A model generated the notes under the pieces. The model made no database searches and was not told the origin of the DNA. It saw only the letters and a list, made by a program, of their open reading frames with translations. A stretch of 64,000 nucleotides of DNA from JBGPHT01 sp041484525 (lineage in GTDB: Bacteria > Acidobacteriota > Terriglobia > Bryobacterales > Bryobacteraceae): positions 38,231 to 102,230 of the forward strand of contig JBGPHT010000006.1 of the NCBI GenBank assembly GCA_041484525.1, read 5' to 3'. Numbering within the stretch: the first letter of the stretch is position 1; every line of letters starts with the position of its first letter. Below, piece by piece: positions 1 through 6,651 of the stretch. The position numbers were made by a program, and so were the translations under genes.

Positions 1-2136
1 AAAGCCATATAACGCGAATGCCGCGATCGAGCGCACGATCGCGTCCTGCACCTGGCCGGTGATGCCGTTGCTCGCCATGCCCCGGCGCAGGCTCACTTCG
101 ATCTCAGCCATGCGCTTCTCCGACCGCTTGAAGCCCATGGCGCGGCGCAACTCCTCCGCCTGCCCGCCCGTGAATCCGGCGGCGATCATCGCCATCCGCA
201 GTAGCTGCTCCTGGAACAGCGGCACGCCGAGCGTCCGCTTCAGCACTGGTTCGAGCGAGGGGTGCATGTAATCCGGCCGCTCCCTGCCTTGCCGGCGGTT
301 GAGGTACGGATGCACCATCTTGCCCACGATCGGCCCTGGCCGGATGATCGCCACCTGCACCACAATGTCGTAGAACCGGACCGGGCGCATACGCGGCAGC
401 GACGACATCTGCGCGCGGCTCTCCACCTGGAACATGCCGATGGTGTCGGCCGTCTGCAGCGCCTCAAAAACGGCGGGATCGTCTTGCGGCAGATGGGCGA
501 GATCCACCGGCGCGCCGTAAACCTCGGGGATCAATTGCAGTGTGTCCTCGATCACCGCCATCATGCCGAGCCCCAGCAGGTCCACTTTGATGATCCCCAT
601 GTCGGCGCAGTCTTCTTTGTCCCACTGCACCACCACGCGGCCGGGCATTGTCGCGGGCTCGAGCGGCACCACGGAATCGAGCTGCCCCTGGCAGATCACC
701 ATGCCACCCGAATGCTGTCCCAGGTGACGCGGCATGTCCTGGGCCATTTTGTAGAGCTCGAAGAACTTGCGCACGCGCGGCTGTTGGATATCGAAGCCGG
801 CTTCGCGAAACTGGCGCTCGGTGGTGTCTTTGGGGTCCTTCCACTCCCAGTCGCGGACCAGGCCGGTGAGCCGCTCGACGGTGGCGATCTCGAAGCCCAA
901 CGCTTTCCCCACCTCGCGCGCGGCGGAGCGTCCGCGATACGTAATGACGTTGGCGGTCATGGCGGCGCCCAGTTTTCCGAAGCGCTGGTAGACGTACTGG
1001 ATGGCGCGTTCGCGTTTATCGCCGCTGGGCAGGTCGATATCGATATCCGGCATCTCGCCGCGCTCTTCGGAGAGGAATCGCTCGAACAGCAGGTCCATGC
1101 CGACCGGATCTACTGCGGTGATTTGGAGCGCGTAGCAGACGGCGCTGTTGGCGGCCGAGCCGCGGCCCTGCGCCAGGATGTCGTTCTCTCGGCAGTAGCG
1201 CACGATGTCCCAGACGATGAGAAAGTAGCCGGGCAGGTCGAGTTTTTCGATGAGCGCCAGCTCGCGCTCGATCTGCAGGCGGGCGCGATCGTAATACGGC
1301 TGGTAGCGGCGGCGGGCACCTTCATCTGCCAGCTTGCGAAGGAATGACATCTGCGTGTGTCCTTCGGGCACGGGATAGCGCGGGAATTCGTAGCCGAGAT
1401 CGGACAGGGTGAACTCGAGGCGCGCGGAGATCTCGAGTGTTCGCGCGATGACCTCAGGCAGATCGGCAAAAAGGCGCGCCATTTCGTCGGGGCGTTTGAC
1501 GTGGCGCTCGGAATTGCGCTCGAGCAGGCGGCCGGCGGCGGAGAGCGGCACATGGTTGCGCACGCAGGTGAAAACGTCGAGCAGCTCGCGCTCGGGCGGC
1601 GTGGAGTACGCGACGCCGTTGGTGGCTACGATCGGGATACCGAGCCGCCGCGCGCGCTCCTGGATTTCCTGGTTTTCCGCCTCCTCTTCGCGATGGTAGT
1701 GGCGCTCGAGTTCGGCGTAGACGTTGCCGCGTCCGAAAATATCCAGCAGCCGCTCGTCGGGATGACGTGTGATGCAGAGCAGGCCTTTCGAAAACTCGGC
1801 CAGCTCTTCCAGGGTGGCCGCGCCTTCACCTTTCTTAGCGCGCAGCTTCATGCGGGTCACCAGGCGGCAAAGATTCTGATAGCCCTCGCGGCTTTCCACC
1901 AGCAGCGGGTAGGAGACGCCATTGGTGCAGGTGATCTCGGAGCCGATGTGCGCGCGCACGCCGGCCTTTTTTGCCGCCATGTGGAAACGCGGCGCGCCGT
2001 AGACGCCGTTGCGGTCCACGATGGCCATGGCGGGCATGCCGAATTCGGCGCACGCCCCGGCCAGCTCTTCAGGCAGCGTGGCGCCTTCGAGAAAGCTGAA
2101 AGCGGAGCGGGCGTGGAGTTCGACGTAGCTAATCAT
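1..2136 (-). CDS. dnaE2: Error-prone DNA polymerase DnaE2 (5' 712 codons; runs off the left edge)
   Basis: C-family replicative-type polymerase alpha subunit used for translesion synthesis together with ImuA and ImuB. The reading frame is open from an ATG at 2136 to base 1. The N-terminus shows a PHP-like start (ELHARSAFSFLEGAT), and the palm carries the catalytic aspartate motif PDIDIDLPSG at about residues 363-372, preceded by GRGSAANSAV, which is typical of DnaE enzymes. DnaE2 proteins are usually a little over 1000 residues, so roughly the last third (finger, helix-hairpin-helix and OB regions) lies outside the window. The start overlaps the imuB stop by a few bases, so translation is probably coupled. 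The DnaE2 rather than DnaE1 assignment rests on the imuA-imuB context and short PHP/palm spacing. Family and start are near certain. Confidence 0.95.
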   Translation of the reverse strand, partial: MISYVELHARSAFSFLEGATLPEELAGACAEFGMPAMAIVDRNGVYGAPRFHMAAKKAGVRAHIGSEITCTNGVSYPLLVESREGYQNLCRLVTRMKLRAKKGEGAATLEELAEFSKGLLCITRHPDERLLDIFGRGNVYAELERHYHREEEAENQEIQERARRLGIPIVATNGVAYSTPPERELLDVFTCVRNHVPLSAAGRLLERNSERHVKRPDEMARLFADLPEVIARTLEISARLEFTLSDLGYEFPRYPVPEGHTQMSFLRKLADEGARRRYQPYYDRARLQIERELALIEKLDLPGYFLIVWDIVRYCRENDILAQGRGSAANSAVCYALQITAVDPVGMDLLFERFLSEERGEMPDIDIDLPSGDKRERAIQYVYQRFGKLGAAMTANVITYRGRSAAREVGKALGFEIATVERLTGLVRDWEWKDPKDTTERQFREAGFDIQQPRVRKFFELYKMAQDMPRHLGQHSGGMVICQGQLDSVVPLEPATMPGRVVVQWDKEDCADMGIIKVDLLGLGMMAVIEDTLQLIPEVYGAPVDLAHLPQDDPAVFEALQTADTIGMFQVESRAQMSSLPRMRPVRFYDIVVQVAIIRPGPIVGKMVHPYLNRRQGRERPDYMHPSLEPVLKRTLGVPLFQEQLLRMAMIAAGFTGGQAEELRRAMGFKRSEKRMAEIEVSLRRGMASNGITGQVQDAIVRSIAAFALYGF

Positions 2137-3472
2137 AACTGCCCTCGACGAACCAGCCGCGCGGGTTGCAGTAGAGGCGATAGAGGGCGCCGTCGGAGAG
2201 GGCGATGTCCCACTCGTCACGCGACCATGGGTCGACCGTCCACCAGTCGCCCGAAGTGCGCCAGGGACCGGCGAATTCGAGCACTTTGCCGCGGATGCCA
2301 TCGGCCGCGACGAAACTCGGCTGGCCGGAGGCGAGAGCCACGCGAGCCGAGCGGGCCGGCCGGAAAGCGCGCAGGGCGAGTATGGCTGTGTTGGAAAAGG
2401 TGCCGCGCCTCGGGGTGTTTGTGGGGCCTGCCCCCCGGCCTGCGGATGGCCCCCAGGCCAGCCCGCCTCGCCAGTTCGTCACAGCCACAGCAGGCCTGCC
2501 GGGAGGTCGGCCGCAGGCCAGGAGGCCTGCCCCACAAAACTGGAAAGCTCCCGGGCGGTGCGTGTCGAGTAGCTCCGGCGATCCCACCGATCCCTCTCCC
2601 ACGATCGACTTGATGCGCGCCAGCGTGATCTCCAGCTTCACCGGCTCCGGGGCGGCCAGCACGAACAGGCCGCCCTGCGTCGCCTGCGGCTTCACCGGGT
2701 TCACCCCCATCCACACGTGCACCACGGGCGCGGCCGGCGGATGCGCGGCCAGGTCCAACTGCAGCAGCTTCAGAAACGCCTTGGAATCGAGCGATGGCAC
2801 CGGCAGCCGTAGCATGCGCTCGTGGATCGCGCGATTTTCCAGCTTCAACCGCAGCCGCAGTTCGTCGGTGGCGAGCGCGCGCGTTGCCAGGCGGGTCGCC
2901 AGTCCATTGGTCAGACGCGCCAACACGAACAGCAGCGGTTCCAGTAGCTCCACCGGGTACTCCAGTTCCAGCTCGTCTTCGAACCGCAGCGGCTCTTCCA
3001 AGGGGAGAAGCTTGCGCTCCGCCTCGCCGCGCGCCAACTCGCGCAGACGCAATCCCTCGGGCCCAAGCCGCTCGGCGATGCCCAGCGGCGGCAGTGCGCC
3101 GAACTCCTGCAAGCGGCGGATGCCCCAGCTTTCGAGTGTGTCCGCCAGCTCGGGAGAAGGCCCCAGCAACTGGACCGGCAGCGTTCCCAGGAATTTTGCT
3201 TCGTCCCCCTGCGGGATGATGCTGACGCCGTGGAATCCACGCGCCGCACAGATGGCGGCATCCGGATTGGCAGCCAGCGCCAGGTTGGCCTTCACTCCGA
3301 TTTCACCGGCGCGCCGCATCATTGCGGCGGCCACGTCCTGCGCCAACCCGAACAGGCGGTCGAGGCCTGCGGCATCGAGCGTCACGGTATCGGCCGCGGT
3401 CTGCTCCACCACCGGTGAAAATTCGAAAGCCAGCGCCCTCAGATTGCCTTGGCCGTGAAGACAGGCGAACAT
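2129..3472 (-). CDS. imuB: ImuB, catalytically inactive Y-family polymerase homologue
   Basis: Adaptor of the ImuA-ImuB-DnaE2 mutasome: known ImuB proteins bind the beta clamp and DnaE2 but lack polymerase activity. The ATG at 3472 was chosen because it follows GGAGAA six bases upstream; the frame stays open further upstream, but that part overlaps imuA and has no homologous look. The protein is 447 residues. Residues 1-40 (FSPVVEQTAADTVTLDAAGL...) match the second palm strand of Y-family proteins, so the usual first 80 or so residues are absent. The middle resembles thumb and little-finger domains; the C-terminus (WWTVDPWSRDEWD...YRLYC) is the typical ImuB tail. Residues about 313-351 are a repeat-derived insert (see 2420-2536) between DTHRPGAF and ALRAFRP. 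It overlaps imuA by 34 bases and dnaE2 by 8. Confidence 0.9.
   Translation of the reverse strand: MFACLHGQGNLRALAFEFSPVVEQTAADTVTLDAAGLDRLFGLAQDVAAAMMRRAGEIGVKANLALAANPDAAICAARGFHGVSIIPQGDEAKFLGTLPVQLLGPSPELADTLESWGIRRLQEFGALPPLGIAERLGPEGLRLRELARGEAERKLLPLEEPLRFEDELELEYPVELLEPLLFVLARLTNGLATRLATRALATDELRLRLKLENRAIHERMLRLPVPSLDSKAFLKLLQLDLAAHPPAAPVVHVWMGVNPVKPQATQGGLFVLAAPEPVKLEITLARIKSIVGEGSVGSPELLDTHRPGAFQFCGAGLLACGRPPGRPAVAVTNWRGGLAWGPSAGRGAGPTNTPRRGTFSNTAILALRAFRPARSARVALASGQPSFVAADGIRGKVLEFAGPWRTSGDWWTVDPWSRDEWDIALSDGALYRLYCNPRGWFVEGSYD
2420..2536. repeat. 117-bp palindromic repeat inserted in frame inside imuB
   Basis: Two 26-base arms, 2420-2445 and 2511-2536, are imperfect inverted copies of each other (TGTGGGGC...GGCCTGCGG against CCGCAGGCC...GCCCCACA, about 20 of 26 matching), with a G+C-rich centre of 65 bases. 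The total length is 117 bases, exactly 39 codons, so the imuB frame is kept. The encoded stretch (GLLACGRPPGRPAVAVTNW and onwards) is rich in Gly, Pro and Arg and does not resemble the flanking ImuB sequence. It looks like a non-autonomous dispersed repeat (MITE or REP type). No second copy was found in this window, so the repetitive nature is inference from the palindrome and from where it interrupts the protein. Confidence 0.7.
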
Positions 3473-4116
3473 GACATTCTCCGGCGTGTGGATGTTACCC
3501 GTATCGCGGTCTGGCGCAGCAGACGCGAAACCCGCGGTGTGCCCGACCACTCCACCCTCTCGCGCGCGCATTCCAGCATCAGCGAGGCGCAGGTTTTGGC
3601 GTTGGATTGGCGCGCCACCGTCAGCAGAACCGTCGGCGTGTGCTCGACGGCGCGGCGCAGCCGGAACCAGGAAGTGAGTGAGATGCGGCGCGCGGACGCA
3701 ACGGGAGTGTCTCCCAGATCCATCGCCACCAGCCCGAAGCCGCCGCCCTGGATCAGCAGATCGGCCGCCTTCAGAACATGCTCGGCATTATGCCCGCAGC
3801 GCACCCAGAGCAGCCGGTCCAGGCGGACGCCGGCCGCAGCCGCGGAGGCGGGGTCGAAACCGTCTTCCGCATCCACCAGGGCGCAGACCTCGTCGCGCGC
3901 CGTGGCCGCCGCCAGGATCGACAAAAGCAGGCTGGTGCGGCCGGAAGATGCGGGACCATAGATTTCCGTCAGGGCCCCGCGGGGAATGCCGCCGTTGGCT
4001 GAATCCAGTTCCGGCACGCCGCTGCGGACCAGTTCAGGCGAAGGGCGGGACTGCCAGTCCAGAGGGCCGCCCAGCACCGATTCGAATTGTTTTTTCAGAA
4101 CTGCCGTCTCACCCAT
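3439..4116 (-). CDS. imuA: ImuA, RecA-like ATPase-fold mutasome protein
   Basis: 225 residues with a RecA-fold core: a Walker A-like loop GPASSGRTS at about residues 54-62, preceded by the SGVPELDSANGGIPRGALTEI segment shared with RecA/SulA-like ImuA proteins, and a Walker B-like strand GLVAMDL further on. ImuA proteins interact with ImuB and RecA in DNA-damage tolerance. First gene of the imuA-imuB-dnaE2 operon. The loop ends in RTS rather than the usual GKT/GKS, so nucleotide hydrolysis is uncertain. The C-terminal tail is basic (TSTRRRMSCSP). A promoter-like sequence lies just upstream. This class is sometimes annotated as a RecA-like or 'translesion DNA synthesis-associated' protein. Confidence 0.85.
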   Translation of the reverse strand: MGETAVLKKQFESVLGGPLDWQSRPSPELVRSGVPELDSANGGIPRGALTEIYGPASSGRTSLLLSILAAATARDEVCALVDAEDGFDPASAAAAGVRLDRLLWVRCGHNAEHVLKAADLLIQGGGFGLVAMDLGDTPVASARRISLTSWFRLRRAVEHTPTVLLTVARQSNAKTCASLMLECARERVEWSGTPRVSRLLRQTAIRVTSTRRRMSCSPVFTAKAI

Positions 4117-4143
4117 CTTCGCCTTTTTTTCGCCTGAACTATA

Positions 4144-4173
4144 TTTTTACAGCAAGGCTTAGGGCGGTGTCAA
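4144..4173 (-). promoter_or_regulatory. Candidate promoter and operator of the imuA operon
   Basis: On the minus strand a perfect -35 hexamer TTGACA (4168-4173) is followed after 17-18 bases by a weak, A-rich -10 (GTAAAA or TAAAAA, 4144-4150). An imperfect 19-base palindrome, CTG-N13-CAG (4134-4152), overlaps the -10 region. Mutasome operons are usually LexA-controlled, so this is a candidate SOS operator, but it does not match a LexA box I can name with certainty. Confidence 0.35.
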
Positions 4174-4180
4174 GATGAGA

Positions 4181-4603
4181 TCAACGCTGTTCGACGGTTC
4201 GATTGAGGAACGCAACCCCGTACTTCCACACCAGGTAATAAACTGCCATTGCGACCGGCAGCATTACCACTGCCTGCCGCGGCGAATAGAAACGCAAATC
4301 GAGCGCGGTTGCCAGTGCAATACCGGCCGGAACCAGCAGCACGGGGAGTAGCGCGCCGAAGATGCCGAGCGAAAGCCGCTCGCGCAGCCCGAGCGCTACA
4401 TACAACGCGTTCCAGATGCCCCACAAGTTCGGCACGACCGCCATCGGAAAGACGATGGCGCGCTCGAGTCCGGCAGGAACGTGCCCCGTGAAATGAGCGA
4501 TCAGGAATGCGGTGAGCATGATCGGCAGGAACCACGTCGGCAGCAGAACGCCCGCCATGTACGCACGCAGGAAAGGATGGCTTCGCATCACACGCTCCGT
4601 CAT
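4181..4603 (-). CDS. Hypothetical four-helix integral membrane protein
   Basis: 140 residues starting at the ATG at 4603, which overlaps the stop of the preceding gene as ATGA; longer in-frame readings were rejected because they run back through that gene. Four hydrophobic segments are visible: around residues 14-35 (VLLPTWFLPIMLTAFLIAHF), 45-68, 74-97 and 105-125. There is no motif I can assign to a family. It is the last gene of an operon whose first gene is a (frameshifted) ECF sigma factor, so it may be part of an envelope-stress or anti-sigma type module; that is inference from context only. Confidence 0.7.
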   Translation of the reverse strand: MTERVMRSHPFLRAYMAGVLLPTWFLPIMLTAFLIAHFTGHVPAGLERAIVFPMAVVPNLWGIWNALYVALGLRERLSLGIFGALLPVLLVPAGIALATALDLRFYSPRQAVVMLPVAMAVYYLVWKYGVAFLNRTVEQR

Positions 4604-4827
4604 AAGTGGTAAAACACAACCGGGATCAGCTCCGGAAAAACCGCAAACGCCAGTACGACGGCAGCGGCCAGGAGCGCTTCGAACCAGCCAAAACGCACCG
4701 GCGCTTCCTCCATGCGGCGCAACATCCGAGGCCATAGATCGTTCTTCAACTCGAGGCCGCTCCACGGCAGCATCGCAGTCCTCAATTGCCGGCGAATGAA
4801 GTCAAGATCGTGGTCGTCCGCGTTCAT
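4600..4827 (-). CDS. Small single-pass membrane protein linked to an ECF sigma factor
   Basis: 75 residues: a charged N-terminus (MNADDHDLDFIRRQLRTAM...) with roughly 45 cytoplasmic residues, then one membrane segment (about residues 47-72, FEALLAAAVVLAFAVFPELI). Both ends overlap neighbours by ATGA, so it is translationally coupled to the sigma gene upstream and the membrane gene downstream. A short cytoplasmic part plus one helix next to an ECF sigma factor is a layout often seen for anti-sigma factors, but there is no recognisable zinc-binding HxxxCxxC motif, so an anti-sigma role is only a suggestion. Confidence 0.65.
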   Translation of the reverse strand: MNADDHDLDFIRRQLRTAMLPWSGLELKNDLWPRMLRRMEEAPVRFGWFEALLAAAVVLAFAVFPELIPVVFYHL

Positions 4828-5344
4828 GGTCGAATCCCCATTTTTTCCAGGCTAGTGCGTAGAAGCCGCACCGCGCGCGCAACGCGCATCTTTACCGCAC
4901 TCAGCGAGATGTCCAACGCGCCCGCAATTTCCTGGTATGGACGTTCTTCAATCAGCGCCAAGGCTGCTGCCGCGCGAAGCCGCGCAGGAAGAGAACAGAA
5001 GGCCCGCTCAATGTGCTCCCGGAGTTCACTTTGCTGCACAGAGTCGGCGGCCGTGGATTGCGGTATTGGTTCGAGCAAGGGGAGCGATGGGACGCTCGAT
5101 CGCAGGTAATCGATCGCCGCACGCGTAGCGATTCGCCGCGCCCATGGCCCAAAAGGCCGCCGGGCATCGAACCGTTGCCGCTGACGATAGATGCGCCAAA
5201 ATGTCTCGACCGTCAGTTCCTCCGTACGGCTGGATTCCGGACGATGCGAACAATCCATCGGTAAACCTCGCCCTGGTACTGACGAAACAGCATCTCGAAC
5301 GCATCGACATCGCCGGTTGTGAACCGCTCCAGGGCGTCGTCCAT
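4824..5344 (-). pseudogene. ECF-type RNA polymerase sigma factor, frameshifted in region 2
   Basis: Two overlapping frames together make one sigma-70-family ECF factor. The first starts at ATG 5344 (MDDALERFTTGDVDAFEMLF...) and encodes region 2.1-2.2 up to YRWIVRIVRNPA, then hits a stop at 5213. The second frame carries EELTVETFWRIYRQ..FDARRPFGPWARRIATRAA and region 4 (AFCSLPARLRAAAALALIEE, EIAGALDISLSAVKMRVARAVRLLR) to the stop at 4824. Between NPA and EELT only five bases remain where ECF factors normally have two codons, so a one-base deletion near 5225-5229 is the simplest explanation. Without it the product would be intact and head a three-gene coupled operon. Sequencing error, recent mutation or programmed frameshifting are all possible. 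Confidence 0.8.
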
Positions 5345-5351
5345 TCCACCG

Positions 5352-5689
5352 CTATTGCTTCTCCATCACGATCGTCTGGTGTGCTTCGCCGGTTTCGTTG
5401 CTCAATTGTCGAACTATGGTGATTGTCTTGCCGTCAGTCGACAAAGTCCACCGGTCCAGGAATCGCACCTGGCTGCCGTTATAGGTTCCCCGGGAATCAA
5501 ACACGAGAACGGGGCCATCCCAGGTGACCTGAGTCGTGAGTTGTAAATCGGATCCCTGGATGGTCCAAAGTCGCTCTTGGCCGCATTGAGCTTCCACTCG
5601 CCAGTGAAACCGGGCTTCGGCTGCGCACCGTGGACGAGCATCGTGAAAGAAAGGAGCAGGATCGTGAAACACGAGAGAGCGGGACGCAT
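5352..5689 (-). pseudogene. Remnant of a secreted lipocalin-like protein, internally deleted
   Basis: ATG 5689 opens a signal peptide (MRPALSCFTILLLSFTMLVHG) followed by FTGEWKLNAAKSDFGP, the hallmark N-terminus of a family of exported acidobacterial proteins. The family's C-terminal half (TTQVTWDGPVLVFDSRGTYN, DRWTLSTDGKTITIVRQLS) continues in a different frame to the stop at 5352. About 40 residues that I remember as usual between these halves are missing, and the junction near 5540-5565 is out of frame. The N-terminal piece is also fused in frame to the methyltransferase-like gene upstream. This reads as a gene broken by an internal deletion; function of the family is unknown to me. Confidence 0.65.
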
Positions 5690-6169
5690 CAGCCGCGGAA
5701 TCCATCGCGGCGTGCGCTGGCAGTACACATCGTAGTCGCGGCCGTATTTGCTGCGTAGAGTCGGCTCTTCATAGAGAATCACCAGCAGATGAAAGAGCAG
5801 CCACCAGACCGGCACAAATAGAACGATCGAGGGCGACGTTTGATCCAGCCCCAAACCCAGCAGGAGCAGAGCGCCGCCGATGTACATCGGGTTGCGGACG
5901 TGACGATATGGTCCGGCAGCCACCAGGCGCCTGGGTGCGTCGAACAGTGCCGGAGTGCCGCGGCCCTGGACAACGAACGCCCCAATACACCAGGCGGCCA
6001 CGGCCCCACCAACAACCAATAGAGCCGATCCAAGCGCCTGGGTCCAGGCTGCCAGAGGGCCACCCAGCATAGGGTCGAAGCGACGCAGGAGTAGCGCGAC
6101 CCAGGTCCAGAGCCACAGGAACCCACAGGCGAAAACGGCGGATCGCAGTGCGATAAAGGTCAGTGCCAT
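5414..6169 (-). CDS. Isoprenylcysteine carboxyl methyltransferase-like membrane protein, with aberrant C-terminal fusion
   Basis: Residues 1-160 form a PEMT/ICMT-type membrane methyltransferase: hydrophobic helices at about 5-28, 42-68, 97-108 and 113-133, then the family signature GPYRHVRNPMYIGGALLLLG (about 86-105) and YEEPTLRSKYGRDYDVYCQRTPRWIPR near the end. Proteins with this motif methylate lipids or prenylated cysteines, or have unknown small substrates. The family normally stops right after RWIPR. Here no stop follows, and the frame runs straight into the signal peptide of the broken lipocalin-like gene (from residue 161) and then into out-of-frame sequence to 5414. The native product was probably about 160-165 residues long; the fused tail is most likely a by-product of decay. 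Confidence 0.75.
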   Translation of the reverse strand: MALTFIALRSAVFACGFLWLWTWVALLLRRFDPMLGGPLAAWTQALGSALLVVGGAVAAWCIGAFVVQGRGTPALFDAPRRLVAAGPYRHVRNPMYIGGALLLLGLGLDQTSPSIVLFVPVWWLLFHLLVILYEEPTLRSKYGRDYDVYCQRTPRWIPRLMRPALSCFTILLLSFTMLVHGAQPKPGFTGEWKLNAAKSDFGPSRDPIYNSRLRSPGMAPFSCLIPGEPITAARCDSWTGGLCRLTARQSP

Positions 6170-6243
6170 CGTAACCTCGCGAGAACAGTCTCACTAGTCT
6201 TACGAGTGCCGATGGTCCCGGGTCACATTTTTATTCCAAGCGT

Positions 6244-6456
6244 TCAGGCGGGCAGTTCGACCTCGATCTCTTTCACCTGGGATGTAGGCGAGCGGTCTTC
6301 CTGCAAGGTTGCCCAATAGACGCGAATCGCTTCGGTTGCGCGGGCCGTGAGCTCATCCATGGACTGGCCGGTGACCAAAATGGCAGGGAGTTCTGGCACA
6401 TATGCGCTGAAGCCAGCTTCGTCTCCTTCGATGACAAGCGAGTACTTTCGGATCAT
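6244..6456 (-). CDS. hicB: HicB-family antitoxin
   Basis: 70 residues with the HicB N-terminal fold: YSLVIEGDEAGFSAYVPELPAILVTGQSMDELTARATEAI, the strand-helix pattern in which GFSAYVPELP is the signature. The C-terminus is short, with no ribbon-helix-helix or HTH domain, as in the small type that acts by binding HicA and needs a partner for DNA binding. It starts four bases after the stop of a hicA-like reading frame, the usual toxin-antitoxin order. The partner is probably broken, so the antitoxin may be orphaned. Confidence 0.8.
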   Translation of the reverse strand: MIRKYSLVIEGDEAGFSAYVPELPAILVTGQSMDELTARATEAIRVYWATLQEDRSPTSQVKEIEVELPA

Positions 6457-6460
6457 GTGC

Positions 6461-6622
6461 TCAATCCTTTATTCCAGCTTGCCGCAAGATGGCGCGATAT
6501 GTGCCAAGCCGGACATCATCACCCAGTTTGCCGGATACGACGGTGATGCGGCCGTCGGAGTTTCGGAACACACGATGATCGCCCGTGGTCCGCACGTGAT
6601 GCCATCCCGCGTGTTCCAGTTC
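6461..6622 (-). pseudogene. hicA: HicA-family mRNA interferase remnant lacking its start
   Basis: The reading frame before the hicB start gives ELEHAGWHHVRTTGDHRVFR, then a strand-rich VTVVSGKLGDD-type segment, and GTYRAILRQAGIKD, ending in TGA at 6461-6463. This is the HicA double-stranded RNA-binding-like fold with its catalytic histidine in GDHRVF. An in-frame TGA at 6623-6625 immediately precedes it and there is no ATG, GTG or TTG before ELEH, so the N-terminal strand (normally about 8-10 residues with a start codon) cannot be translated as given. A small indel near 6620-6635 would explain this. A truncated HicA started at an internal GTG would miss its first helix. Confidence 0.65.
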
Positions 6623-6651
6623 TCACGCGGCCACACGGGATCGCTTCCGTC

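Noticed and set aside
262..2613. Two long plus-strand frames (361 and 418 codons)
   Set aside because: Opposite dnaE2 and imuB, with composition typical of reverse reading.
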